The notes beneath the pieces were generated by a model. The model had not been told where the DNA came from. It made no database searches and saw nothing but the letters and a program-made list of their open reading frames with translations. Made by a program: the position numbers and the translations under genes. From Cryobacterium sp. PAMC25264 (GTDB lineage Bacteria; Actinomycetota; Actinomycetes; Actinomycetales; Microbacteriaceae): DNA of 64,000 nucleotides. Below are positions 53,735 to 62,646 of the stretch, piece after piece; position 1 is the first letter of the stretch; every line of letters begins with the position of its first letter. The DNA lies in contig NZ_CP080383.1 in NCBI RefSeq assembly GCF_019443325.1, positions 2,294,001 through 2,358,000 of the forward strand. The letters are read 5' to 3'.

Positions 53735-54149
53735 GTGGTTCGACCATACGGGTAGTGCGGGTGGCGACGGATGACTGCACGCCGGGATCGACCGCCGACA
53801 CCTCCGCCCGGTGGCACGCCGAACTCGCCGAGGTGGTTGAGCGGGTCGTGGCTGTCGGGACAGGAAGGACCATGGGGCACTCGTCTCCGAGTTGCTCAGG
53901 CCGTGAAGGGTAGTTGTCGAAGCGCGGCAGAACCGTGATCGAACACGGCTGATTGGCGTGCACCGAACCGATGACGCGATCCTGAGCACACCCCGCCCTG
54001 AGGGATGTGGCCGCCAGTTCACCCCCCGTCATCGAGAGCGACGACGAACCGGCATGGCGCCATTCCGAACTGGCCGCAACTGTGTCATGCTCGGCCAGAG
54101 GGGTGCCTCGCCGGCAGCCCCGGCTAACGCAATGCAATGGGGGAAGAAC
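53735..54149. other. Intergenic region upstream of secreted repeat protein
   Basis: The first 55 bp belong to the WYL duplication. From 53791 to 54149 I find no gene; a short plus-strand stretch near 53805-53870 reads like degraded coding sequence (ARWHAELAEVVERVVAVGT), perhaps a remnant. A GGGGGAAG ribosome site just before 54150 serves the next gene. Confidence 0.4.
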
Positions 54150-55010
54150 GTGCGTAAAAATTCAATGCTGAAGCTCGGAGCCAGCCTCGTCGCCGTGTCG
54201 GTGTTCCTCGGTGGTGCGGGACCCGCCACCGCGGCCCCCGCCGAGGTAACACCGCCTGAACCGGCAGCGACTGCACCGGCAACGACTGCACCGGCAGCAC
54301 CCGAGGCACCCGAGGCACCCGAGGCACCCGAACCGCTCTACAAGATCGCCTACGAATCGACGATTTACGAGTTCATCCTCGGCGAGAACGGCCGCCGCGA
54401 GGCGGTGCCGTTGAGCTACGAGAAGTGGCGAGACGTCTACAAGTTCCAGACCCCGGCCGACTCGCTGACGGACTTCGTGAAGTATCCATGGTCACCCACC
54501 GTGTACGCGGTCACGTTCTGGCCCGGCGGCGAAAGCTACTGGATGTGGGACCGGCTCCTCTTCGACCAGTGGGTCACCGCCGGCAAGCCCACTCCGCGTA
54601 ACGCCGGCTGGATCGCGGACAGCTACTTCTACAAGTGGGGCACCTCCGACGAGCTCTTCGTCGAAGGTCCCGACGGAGTGAACCACAAGCTCACCTATGC
54701 GGAGTGGGCGGAATCCGGTCTTCGCGCTTTCGCGGTACGTGGCAACGAGGGGTATCTCAAGTTGACCTGGGCGCCCGAGTTGGCGCGCATGTCCGATCTC
54801 GGCACAGGCGCCGGCCGCCCAATGGGTTACGACGAATGGCAGGCCGAAGGCTTTCCGACACCGTCCACACTGCGGCGGATACCCGGAGACACGTTCTATT
54901 CCTTCCGAGGCGACCCCACCATCTGGTACGCCGGTCCGGGCATGAACCGCCCGGTAACACTGCGGGAATGGCAGGCGGCCGGCTCGCCCGCCCCGACGGT
55001 ACGCGGCTAG
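54150..55010 (+). CDS. Secreted repeat protein with five W-containing modules
   Basis: A 286-residue exported protein. GTG 54150 (GGGGGAAG upstream) gives the signal peptide VRKNSMLKLGASLVAVSVFL, GGAGPATAAP. A Pro/Ala/Glu linker (ATAPATTAPAAPEAP, then APEAPEAPEP) follows. The mature part consists of about five divergent modules of roughly 50 residues, each ending in a W-containing helix and a G.P.P turn: VPLSYEKWRDV, LLFDQWVTAGKPTPR, KLTYAEWAESGL, PMGYDEWQAEGFPTP and PVTLREWQAAGSPAP. Between them are strands rich in aromatic residues (YWMWDRL, IWYAGPG). It may bind cell-wall glycan, but this is a guess; I know no named family. Confidence 0.75.
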   Translation: MRKNSMLKLGASLVAVSVFLGGAGPATAAPAEVTPPEPAATAPATTAPAAPEAPEAPEAPEPLYKIAYESTIYEFILGENGRREAVPLSYEKWRDVYKFQTPADSLTDFVKYPWSPTVYAVTFWPGGESYWMWDRLLFDQWVTAGKPTPRNAGWIADSYFYKWGTSDELFVEGPDGVNHKLTYAEWAESGLRAFAVRGNEGYLKLTWAPELARMSDLGTGAGRPMGYDEWQAEGFPTPSTLRRIPGDTFYSFRGDPTIWYAGPGMNRPVTLREWQAAGSPAPTVRG

Positions 55011-55275
55011 GGCTCCGGGGAGCGTGTGCGACTGAGCAGCTAGTTCTTCGCCGCGGGCCCCGCGAGCCGCACCATTCAGCAGCTACTGCCCTGGCCTGCG
55101 CGAGCCGGCCTGGTCGGCGCACTCAGCTGAGCCGGCACCCCTGGGCGCACAGAAACGTCTATCTACCTAACCTTTCCCATCCAAGAGAAACCAGCGCCCC
55201 CGCTCCGCACGGGCCCCCAGCGTGAGGTACGGTCAAGATGAAACCGTGAAACGGCGTGGGGAATGGGGAGCAACG

Positions 55276-56343
55276 GTGAAAGACAAGAGCTCTTCTGCGA
55301 CCATGCAAGACGTCGCCCGCCTCGCCGGGGTCTCGGTCAAGACCGTCTCCAACGTGCTGTCGGGCTACGAACACGTCAGCACCCGCATGCACGACAAGGT
55401 CATGAGCGCCGTCACCGAGCTGAACTACGAGATCAACATCTCGGCCCGCAACCTGCGGTCGGGGCGCACGAAGGTGATCGGGCTCGCCGTGCCGGAGCTC
55501 AGCCAGGCGTACTTCGCCGAACTGGCGGATGCCGTGATCCGGGCCGCGAAGGCGCACGACTACACGGTGCTCATCGAGCAGACCAGCAGCGACGACGACG
55601 AGATCGCCACGGTCGCCGCGATGCGCCGGCACGCCATCGACGGCCTCATCTTCAGCCCCCTCGCGCTGGGGCCCGGCGACGTCAGCGGCCTGTCCGTGGA
55701 CTTTCCCGTGGTGGTCTTGGGCGACTGGGTCGAGGGCAGTCCCGCCGACCACATCACGCTGCCCAACACCGCCGCGATCCGCACGGCCACCGACCACCTC
55801 CTCGACCTGGGGCGGCGCCGCATCGCCGTGATCGGGGCGCATCCGGAAGGGCCGGTCGGCACCAGTGCCCTGCGATTCACGGGCTATGCGGAGGCGCTCA
55901 CCGCCCGCGGGCTCGAGGTGGTGCCGGAGCTGGTCGCCGACGTGCCACTGTGGCACCGCTCCGATGGGGCGGCGGCGGTAACCCAGATGCTGGCGGCCGG
56001 CACGCGTTTTGATGCCCTGGTCTGCTTCAACGACGCCCTCGCCCTGGGTGCCATGAGCGCCCTGCAGCAGGCGGGCCTGCGCGTGCCAGAAGATGTGGCC
56101 GTGGTGGGCTTTGACGACATCGAAGACTCGCGTTTCTCCACCCCCGCCCTCACCACCATCTCCCCCGGCCGCGACGAACTGGCCCGGCTGGCCGTGGATC
56201 GCGTGCTGGCGCGCATCAATACCGGCGATGACACGTCCGACTCCGTGCACGTGGAGGTGGGCTACTCGCTCGAGGTGCGTGCATCCACCGCGCCGACGCC
56301 CGCACTGGCCACAACCGCGCCGCCCATGCTCGCCCACAACTGA
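55276..56343 (+). CDS. LacI-family repressor of the arabinoside operon
   Basis: A 355-residue LacI/GalR regulator. The HTH and hinge are canonical: TMQDVARLAGVSVKTVSNVL, SGYEHVSTRMHDKVMSAVTE, then NLRSGRTKVIGLAVPELSQA. The periplasmic-binding-like core has FDALVCFNDALALGAMSALQ and VAVVGFDDIEDSRFSTPALT, and so should bind a sugar effector. GTG 55276 has GGGGAG five bases upstream. A 20-bp perfect palindrome lies 70 bp after its stop, overlapping the promoter of the transport and glycosidase genes, which fits repression by this protein and induction by an arabinoside. The 265-bp gap upstream shows no feature. Confidence 0.93.
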   Translation: MKDKSSSATMQDVARLAGVSVKTVSNVLSGYEHVSTRMHDKVMSAVTELNYEINISARNLRSGRTKVIGLAVPELSQAYFAELADAVIRAAKAHDYTVLIEQTSSDDDEIATVAAMRRHAIDGLIFSPLALGPGDVSGLSVDFPVVVLGDWVEGSPADHITLPNTAAIRTATDHLLDLGRRRIAVIGAHPEGPVGTSALRFTGYAEALTARGLEVVPELVADVPLWHRSDGAAAVTQMLAAGTRFDALVCFNDALALGAMSALQQAGLRVPEDVAVVGFDDIEDSRFSTPALTTISPGRDELARLAVDRVLARINTGDDTSDSVHVEVGYSLEVRASTAPTPALATTAPPMLAHN

Positions 56344-56382
56344 GCCCACCGACCACGCTCTGTCACAACTTGGCTTTTGGTG

Positions 56383-56433
56383 TTGACAGGGTGCGCACGG
56401 TGCCGTACCTTCAAATTTACATCGATGTAAATT
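56383..56433 (+). promoter_or_regulatory. Promoter and LacI-type operator of the arabinoside operon
   Basis: TTGACA (56383-56388), a 17-bp spacer and TACCTT (56406-56411) form a sigma-70-type promoter. AATTTACATCGATGTAAATT (56414-56433) is a perfect 20-bp palindrome with a central CG step, as in LacI-family operators, covering the expected transcription start. A second partial copy, TTGCATCGAAA, follows at once. Confidence 0.85.
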
Positions 56434-56496
56434 GCATCGAAACCCCCTTACAAGAGCTTCCCGACAACGCCGTGGGAAGCAGATAGCAGGTACCCA

Positions 56497-57762
56497 GTGA
56501 AGAAGCTGATGGCCGCCTTTGCGGTCTCCGCCGTCGTCGTCTCCGGTCTCACCGGATGCGCCGCCCCCGCCCCCGCCGCCAGCGACGGGCCCATCGCCCT
56601 GACCTTCTGGCACGGCTACACCGAAGCCGACGGCGACGTGCTCAACGGCATCGTCGACGACTTCAACGCCTCGCAGAGCGACGTGGTGGTCACCCCCCAG
56701 ACCAAGACCTGGGCCGTCATCGACGACACCCTCCTCACCGCGCTCTCCGCCAGCGAAGGCCCCGAGATCGTGGCCATGCCGGCCGAGCGCCTGCCCGTCT
56801 ACGCGTCAAAGAAGGCCCTGGTCAACCTGGACAACTTCTACGCCGATGACACCAGCAACACTGCTGAGTTGAACACCGAGGCCGTCGCCATGGAAACCGT
56901 CGACGGCTCCAAGTACGGCGTTCCCACCGGCTTCGTGCCGCTGTCGGTCTTCTATGACAAAGACAAGCTCGCCGCCGCCGGCATCACGACCTTCCCCACC
57001 ACCTGGGACGAGTGGGTTGCCGCGGCCAAGGCCACGACAGTCGACGCCGACGGCGACGGCACTCCCGAGCAGTACGGCATGGCGCTGCCCGACCACGGCA
57101 CCGTCGGCAACGGCGTCTGGGCCAGCCTCTTCGAAGGCGGCGGCGGATCGATCACGAACGACGACGGCACCACGGCCACCGTGGACTCGGCCGCCAACAT
57201 CGACACCCTCACCTACTGGGCCGACGCGGTGCAGAAGGACAAGATCTCGCCGACCGGCCTGGACGGCATCGACGCCGACGCCCTCTTCACCTCGGGCAAG
57301 GCCGTCATGCACATCGGCGGGCCCTGGATGACAGGACTGGCCACCGACGCGGGCATCAACTACGGCATCGCGGCCATCCCGGCCGGCCCCGACGCCCAAG
57401 CGGCCTCAGCGATCGGCGTTTCGATGGCCGTCACCGAGCAGGCCTCCGCGGCCGAGCAGGCCGCCGCGGAGAAGTTCCTGGCCTACTTCAACAAGAAGGA
57501 CGTCGCCACCGCCTGGTCGCTGGGCTCCGGCTGGCCGGCGCTCCGCACGGATGTGACTCCGGAAGACGTGAACTCGAACGCCACCGTCGCCGCTCTCACG
57601 GAGTTCTCCGACACCAGCCGGGCACTCCTGCCCGGCGTCGTCAACAGCACCGATGTGCTGACCGCCGTGGACGAAGCCACCCAGAAGGCCCTCGCCGGCG
57701 GCGACCCCGCCGACCTCCTCACGGCCGCCCAGGCAGCCGTGCAGCAGGCGCTCGACAACTAA
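56497..57762 (+). CDS. Sugar ABC transporter substrate-binding lipoprotein
   Basis: A 421-residue family-1 sugar-binding protein. GTG 56497 begins the signal peptide KKLMAAFAVSAVVVSGLTGC with lipobox LTGC. The mature chain has the typical LTFWHGYTEADG opening, DDFNASQSDVVVTPQTKTW, GVPTGFVPLSVFYDKDKLAA, FPTTWDEWVAAAKATT, and ALFTSGKAVMHIGGPWMTG. It is first in the operon after the LacI operator and is followed by two permeases. The GH1 and GH51 enzymes downstream suggest arabinose-containing oligosaccharides as substrate. Confidence 0.92.
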   Translation: MKKLMAAFAVSAVVVSGLTGCAAPAPAASDGPIALTFWHGYTEADGDVLNGIVDDFNASQSDVVVTPQTKTWAVIDDTLLTALSASEGPEIVAMPAERLPVYASKKALVNLDNFYADDTSNTAELNTEAVAMETVDGSKYGVPTGFVPLSVFYDKDKLAAAGITTFPTTWDEWVAAAKATTVDADGDGTPEQYGMALPDHGTVGNGVWASLFEGGGGSITNDDGTTATVDSAANIDTLTYWADAVQKDKISPTGLDGIDADALFTSGKAVMHIGGPWMTGLATDAGINYGIAAIPAGPDAQAASAIGVSMAVTEQASAAEQAAAEKFLAYFNKKDVATAWSLGSGWPALRTDVTPEDVNSNATVAALTEFSDTSRALLPGVVNSTDVLTAVDEATQKALAGGDPADLLTAAQAAVQQALDN

Positions 57763-57773
57763 GCGGGAATCCG

Positions 57774-58727
57774 ATGACGACTTCAACTGTGCAACGGCGC
57801 CGCCCCTGGCGCCCGCCCGGCCAGCTCGGCGGCCGGCGACCGCTCAACGACGGCTTCCGCCGCCGGGCCGTCGTCGTCGGATTCCTGGCCCCGGCCCTGA
57901 TCATCCTCACGGCCTTCGTCGGCTGGCCGATGCTCTCGGCCCTCCGGCTCTCGTTCACCGACGCCAGCGGCTTCGGGCAGGAAACCTGGGTGGGCCTGGC
58001 CAACTACGCGCGGGTCTTCACCGATTCGAGCATCCTGCAGTCGATCGGCAACACCGCGTTGTACGCCGTGATGTTCACACCGATGGCCCTGGTGGTGGCA
58101 CTGGTGCTGGCCCTCGCGATCAACAGCCCGCAGCTGCCGTTCCGCGGGTTCTTTCGCACCACCTTGTTCTTGCCGTTCATCGTGTCGTTGGCTGTGGCTG
58201 CGTTCGCCTGGTCGTACCTGCTCGACCCGCAGATCGGCCTGCTGAACTACTGGCTGCAGGCCGTCGGCATCCGCATCGGCAACGTTCTGGAAGACCCGGC
58301 GCTGGCCATGCCCACCGTGGTGCTCGTGGCCGTGTGGAAGAGCTTCGGTTTCTACATGGTGATCTTCCTGGCCGGCCTGCAAGACATCCCCAAGAGCCTG
58401 TACGAAGCGGCGGCGCTCGACGGCGCGAACGGATGGCGTCGGTTCACGAATGTGACCTTCCCGATGCTCAGCAACACCATGGCGTTCGTGGTGGTGATCG
58501 CCTTGATTGCGGCGCTGCAGGCCTTCGACCAGATCTACGTACTCACCGGCGGCGGCCCGTACCGCAGCACCCAAACCATCGTGATGGAGATCTATCAGTC
58601 CGGGTTCAAGGACCTCGAACTCGGGTTCGCCTCCGCGCTGTCGTACGTGTTGCTGGTGGCCACGCTGCTGCTCAGTCTCGTGCAGTTCCTGTTCTTCGGT
58701 CGGCGTGGAGAGGACACCAGCTCATGA
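57774..58727 (+). CDS. Sugar ABC transporter permease, MalF type
   Basis: A 317-residue inner-membrane permease with six helices. After a basic N terminus (QRRRPWRPPGQ) come AVVVGFLAPALIILTAFVGW, ALVVALVLALAINSPQ, FLPFIVSLAVAAFAWSYLLD and others; the EAA loop is LYEAAALDGANGWRRFTNVT. ATG 57774 is 11 bp after the binding-protein stop. Its own TGA overlaps the ATG of the next permease. No ATPase gene is present in the operon, so it presumably shares a multifunctional MsiK/MsmK-like ATPase encoded elsewhere, as is usual in actinobacteria. Confidence 0.93.
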   Translation: MTTSTVQRRRPWRPPGQLGGRRPLNDGFRRRAVVVGFLAPALIILTAFVGWPMLSALRLSFTDASGFGQETWVGLANYARVFTDSSILQSIGNTALYAVMFTPMALVVALVLALAINSPQLPFRGFFRTTLFLPFIVSLAVAAFAWSYLLDPQIGLLNYWLQAVGIRIGNVLEDPALAMPTVVLVAVWKSFGFYMVIFLAGLQDIPKSLYEAAALDGANGWRRFTNVTFPMLSNTMAFVVVIALIAALQAFDQIYVLTGGGPYRSTQTIVMEIYQSGFKDLELGFASALSYVLLVATLLLSLVQFLFFGRRGEDTSS

Positions 58728-59617
58728 CCAGCACCCTCAGCCGCCCGGCACCCCCCGCCCCGGCATCCGCCCCACGCACGGTACGCCGGCGCCCTCCACG
58801 GGTCAGCCTCACCCGGGCGCTCTACTTCGTCGGGTTCCTCGTCGTGACCCTGGCCATCATGCTGCCCGTGATCATCATCGTGTTGACGGCGTTCAAACCG
58901 GCCTCCGAGGTCAACGCCTACCCGCCCACGCTCGCACCCACGGTGTGGACGCTCGACAACTTTCGGGCGATCTTCTCCGAGCTGCCCTTCGCGCGGCTGA
59001 TCGGCAACAGCTTCGTGTTCGCCGGCGGGGTCACCCTGTTCGCCCTGGTCTTCGACTCCCTCGCCGCCTACGCGCTGGCCCGCCTCGATTTTCGCGGCAG
59101 CAAGGTGCTCCTGATCGTCATCATCGCCAGCCTGATGATCCCGTTCCAGGCGACGCTGATCCCGATCTACCAGCTGGTCTCCGACCTGGGCTGGGTGAAC
59201 ACCTTCGCCGGGCTGATCCTGCCTCGTGCGGCGGATGCGTTCGGCATCTTCTTCCTGCGGCAGTTCTTCCTCTCGCTCCCCCGCGACCTCGACAACGCGG
59301 CCCGCATCGACGGGGCCTCCGAGTTCCGGGTGTTTCGGAGCGTGGTGCTGCCCAACGCCATCCCGGCGCTGATGACCCTGGGCATCTTCACCTTCGTCAA
59401 CAACTGGAACGACCTGCTCTGGCCGCTGGTGTTCACCACCGAGACCGACCACGGCACGATCACGTCGGGCCTGACCCTTCTGACCGGCCCCGGCGGCATC
59501 ATCCCGCAGGGCGTGATGATGGCCGGCGCCCTCATCGCCGTGCTGCCGCTGGCGATCCTCTTCCTCCTGGTGCAGCGGCGCTTCATCGAAAGCGTCGCCA
59601 GCAGCGGCCTGAAATAG
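58724..59617 (+). CDS. Sugar ABC transporter permease, MalG type
   Basis: A 297-residue permease: a Pro/Ala/Arg-rich N terminus, then six helices (ALYFVGFLVVTLAIMLPVII, FAGGVTLFALVFDSLAAYAL, VLLIVIIASLMIPFQATLIP, PRAADAFGIFFLRQFFLSL). The EAA-type loop reads DLDNAARIDGASEFRVFRSV, and the NWNDLLWPLVFT helix is typical of the family. The start overlaps the stop of the first permease gene (ATGA). Together with the preceding two genes it forms the importer for the arabinoside operon. Confidence 0.94.
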   Translation: MTSTLSRPAPPAPASAPRTVRRRPPRVSLTRALYFVGFLVVTLAIMLPVIIIVLTAFKPASEVNAYPPTLAPTVWTLDNFRAIFSELPFARLIGNSFVFAGGVTLFALVFDSLAAYALARLDFRGSKVLLIVIIASLMIPFQATLIPIYQLVSDLGWVNTFAGLILPRAADAFGIFFLRQFFLSLPRDLDNAARIDGASEFRVFRSVVLPNAIPALMTLGIFTFVNNWNDLLWPLVFTTETDHGTITSGLTLLTGPGGIIPQGVMMAGALIAVLPLAILFLLVQRRFIESVASSGLK

Positions 59618-59663
59618 TTCACGCCGCCATCCCATCACTTCTCTTCTCACTGAATCGAGCACC

Positions 59664-60956
59664 ATGACCTGGTTTGACGACGGCAGACTGCACTTCGCAG
59701 TCGGCATCGAGGACACCTTCGTTCCGCAGTCCCGCCCCGGCGAGCGCGCCATCGACGAATACGAACTCACCGAGCACTACGCGCAGTACGCCGGCGATCT
59801 GCAGCTGGCCACCGAGGTGGGCGCCGAGATGGTGCGCTGGGGCGTGCCGTGGCATCGGGTGGCCGCCGACCGGGGCCGCTGGGACTGGTCGTGGGTGGAT
59901 GGCGTGATGGCCCGCTTCAGCGAACTGGGCCTCCGGCCCGTGGTCGACCTGCTGCACTACGGCACGCCGCTCTGGCTCGATGGCCAGTTCTCACACCCCG
60001 ACTACCCCGACCACGTCACCGAGTACGCCCAGCGCTTCGCGGAACGCTACGGCGACGTGGCCACCGACTACACCCCGGTGAACGAACCCGTCATCCACGC
60101 CCTGTTCTCGGGCGAGTACGCCTACTGGCCGCCGTACCTCTCGGGCCCCACCGGCATGGTGTCGATCGCGACCGCCCTCGCCGAGGGGTTCGTGAAGACC
60201 CAACGGGCCATCGCCTCGGTGCTCGGCGACCGGGCGACCTTTGTGCACGTGGATGCGGGCATCCGCTACTCCGGCGACCTGGACGCCCCCGAGCACGCCG
60301 ACACCGTGGCCCGGCTGCGACACCAGGGGTTTCTCGTGGAAGACCTGGTAACCGGCGCGGTCGGGCCGGGGCATCCGCTGCTCGGCCAGCTCGAGCGCGG
60401 AGGCGCCGACGACACCCTGCTCGACTGGTTCCGGGCCAACCCGGTACGGCCCGACGTGATGGGGGTCAACTACTACCCGCTGCACTCCACCGAGGTCTTC
60501 GAGGCGGGCATCCACCACAGCGGCGGGTTCGCCGACCCGCGCCCCTACGAAGACACCGGCACCGAGGGACTCAAAGAGGTGCTCACCACCTGGGCCGACC
60601 GCTACGGCGCACCGGTCATGCTCACCGAGACCAGCGTCACCGGGTCGGTGGACGAGAGGCGCCGCTGGTTGGACGCCTCCGTGGGCGCGCTGCACGAGCT
60701 CAAGGCCGACGGCGTCAACGTTGTCGGTTACACCTGGTGGCCGTTGTTCGACATGTACGAATGGACCTGGCGGCACACCGAGGCTCCCCGCGCCGATCAT
60801 CTGTTGACGATGGGGCTGCATGACCTGGTCGAAACGCCGTCGGGGCAGCTCGCCCGCCGACGCAATCCGGTGGCCGATTCGTTCCAGCGACACGCGACCG
60901 AAGCCCGGCTCGTGGCCGCCGGTTCGTCGATGGATGCGGCCGACGTCGTCGCCTGA
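59664..60956 (+). CDS. Glycoside hydrolase family 1 enzyme (beta-glycosidase)
   Basis: A 430-residue clan GH-A enzyme. ATG 59664 opens FDDGRLHFAVGIEDTF. Family features are GAEMVRWGVPWHRVAADRGR, VDLLHYGTPLWLDGQF, the acid/base glutamate in DYTPVNEPVIHALF, GVNYYPLHSTEVF and the nucleophile in VMLTETSVTGSVDERRRW, followed by GYTWWPLFDMYEWTWR. The sequence is shorter and more divergent than typical beta-glucosidases (the TLNEP and I/VTENG motifs read TPVNEP and LTETS), so the substrate is probably unusual; an arabinoside or galactoside is suggested by the operon. It lacks a signal peptide and acts in the cytoplasm on imported sugars. Confidence 0.85.
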   Translation: MTWFDDGRLHFAVGIEDTFVPQSRPGERAIDEYELTEHYAQYAGDLQLATEVGAEMVRWGVPWHRVAADRGRWDWSWVDGVMARFSELGLRPVVDLLHYGTPLWLDGQFSHPDYPDHVTEYAQRFAERYGDVATDYTPVNEPVIHALFSGEYAYWPPYLSGPTGMVSIATALAEGFVKTQRAIASVLGDRATFVHVDAGIRYSGDLDAPEHADTVARLRHQGFLVEDLVTGAVGPGHPLLGQLERGGADDTLLDWFRANPVRPDVMGVNYYPLHSTEVFEAGIHHSGGFADPRPYEDTGTEGLKEVLTTWADRYGAPVMLTETSVTGSVDERRRWLDASVGALHELKADGVNVVGYTWWPLFDMYEWTWRHTEAPRADHLLTMGLHDLVETPSGQLARRRNPVADSFQRHATEARLVAAGSSMDAADVVA

Positions 60957-61010
60957 CACTCCTCCTCTTTCACTCCCCTCTATTCATTGCCCTGACGAAA
61001 CGGATCTGCG

Positions 61011-62534
61011 ATGCCGCACGCCCATTTGACCCTGAACCCGCGCACCTCCATCGGCGCCATCGACCGGCGTTTGTTCGGTTCGTTCATCGAACACCTCGGC
61101 CGCGCCGTCTACGACGGCATCTACGAACCGGGCCACCCCACCGCGGATGAAAACGGGTTTCGCACCGACGTCATCGAGCTGGTGCGGGAGCTCGGCGTCT
61201 CCACCATCCGCTACCCCGGCGGCAACTTCGTGTCGGGGTTCCGCTGGGAAGACAGCGTCGGCCCGGTGGAGCAGCGGCCGACCCGGCTCGACCTGGCGTG
61301 GCACTCCACCGAGTCGAACGAGGTGGGCCTGCACGAGTTCCAGAGCTGGCTCGACGCCGTGGGCAGTGACCTGATGCTGGCCGTCAACCTGGGCACCCGC
61401 GGCACCGCCGAGGCTCTGGACCTGCTGGAGTACGCCAACCTGGCTCGGGGCTCCGCACTAGCCGAGCAGCGGCGGGAGAACGGGCAAGACGCCCCGTTTG
61501 ATGTGCGGATGTGGTGTCTCGGCAATGAGATGGACGGCCCCTGGCAGATCGGCCACCGCTCGGCGGATGACTACGGCAAGCTCGCCTCGCAGACGGCGAA
61601 AGCGATGCACGCCTTCGACCCCGACCTGCAGCTGGTGGTGTGCGGGTCGTCGAGCTCGACAATGCCCACCTTCGGCGAATGGGAGCGGGTGGTGCTCGGG
61701 CACACCTACGACGACGTCGACTTCATCTCCTGCCACGCCTACTACGAAGACCTCGGCGACCGGGCCAGCTTCCTGGCCTCCGGCGTGGACATGGACCGCT
61801 TCATCGAACAGGTGGTGGCGACCGCCGACCACGTCGGCGCGGTGCGTGGCAGCTCCAAGCGCATCCAGCTCTCCTTCGACGAGTGGAACATCTGGTACAA
61901 CACCCGCTTCGAGAACGTGGACAAGATCGCCGGCGTCGACAACTGGCCCACGGCACCGCGCCTCCTCGAAGACGTTTACACCGTCACCGACGCCGTGGTC
62001 TTCGGCAGCCTGATGATCTCGCTGCTCAAGCACGCCGACCGGGTCACCAGCGCCTCGCTGGCCCAGCTGGTCAATGTGATCGCACCGATCATGACCGAGC
62101 CCGGCGGGCCGGCCTGGCGGCAGACCACGTTCTTCCCGTTCGCGGCCACCTCGGCGTCGGCCGTCGGCCGGGCCGTCGACGTGCAACTGGAGAGTCACTC
62201 CTACGAGACCGCGCGGTACGGCACGGTGCCCGTGGTCGACGCCGTCGCGGCCTGGAACGACGAGACCGACAGCGGAGCGGTGTACCTCGTGAACAGATCG
62301 GAGAACGAGGTCACCGAGGTGACCATCGACCTCACCCACCTCGGCGACGCCGTGTCCGTCAGCGCTCAGACCCTGAGCGACCCGGACCTGAACGCAGCCA
62401 ACACGCTCACCGACCCCGACCGGGTTCGCCCCACCGCCAACCGGACCGTCGTGCTCTCCGCCGGCATCGCCACGATCACCCTGCCCGCCGTGTCGTGGAC
62501 CGAGATCCGGGTGAGCACGCTGCCGGGCGAGTAG
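61011..62534 (+). CDS. Alpha-L-arabinofuranosidase, GH51
   Basis: A 507-residue intracellular GH51 enzyme that removes terminal arabinofuranosyl groups. Signatures: FGSFIEHLGRAVYDGIYEPG, STIRYPGGNFVSGFRWEDSV, the acid/base glutamate in MWCLGNEMDGPWQIGH and the nucleophile in LSFDEWNIWYN. The C-terminal beta domain runs from about AVYLVNRSENEV to the end. It has the normal length for the family and no signal peptide. It is last in the operon, 54 bp after the GH1 gene, and is followed by a strong terminator. Confidence 0.95.
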   Translation: MPHAHLTLNPRTSIGAIDRRLFGSFIEHLGRAVYDGIYEPGHPTADENGFRTDVIELVRELGVSTIRYPGGNFVSGFRWEDSVGPVEQRPTRLDLAWHSTESNEVGLHEFQSWLDAVGSDLMLAVNLGTRGTAEALDLLEYANLARGSALAEQRRENGQDAPFDVRMWCLGNEMDGPWQIGHRSADDYGKLASQTAKAMHAFDPDLQLVVCGSSSSTMPTFGEWERVVLGHTYDDVDFISCHAYYEDLGDRASFLASGVDMDRFIEQVVATADHVGAVRGSSKRIQLSFDEWNIWYNTRFENVDKIAGVDNWPTAPRLLEDVYTVTDAVVFGSLMISLLKHADRVTSASLAQLVNVIAPIMTEPGGPAWRQTTFFPFAATSASAVGRAVDVQLESHSYETARYGTVPVVDAVAAWNDETDSGAVYLVNRSENEVTEVTIDLTHLGDAVSVSAQTLSDPDLNAANTLTDPDRVRPTANRTVVLSAGIATITLPAVSWTEIRVSTLPGE

Positions 62535-62580
62535 CGTTCACCAGCTGACCGGCGACCCACCTCGTGGGGGGAGATGAACT

Positions 62581-62629
62581 GGGTACGGCCTTGCCGAACA
62601 GCGACAGCTGCTCGTGCAAGGCCGTACCC
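62581..62629. terminator. Bidirectional terminator hairpin
   Basis: GGGTACGGCCTTGC (62581-62594) pairs perfectly over 14 bp with GCAAGGCCGTACCC (62616-62629) around a 21-nt loop. It sits exactly between the stops of the GH51 gene (62534) and the convergent cyclodeaminase-like gene (62647). Confidence 0.8.
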
Positions 62630-62646
62630 GTTACTGCGTCGCGCCC

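Noticed and set aside
53346..54137. 264-codon minus-strand frame across the WYL copy
   Set aside because: It only joins a pseudogene fragment to non-coding DNA; no start or domain is supported beyond the WYL duplicate.
57012..57773. Long N-terminal extension of the MalF-type permease
   Set aside because: It overlaps the binding-protein gene in another frame; permease conservation begins after ATG 57774.
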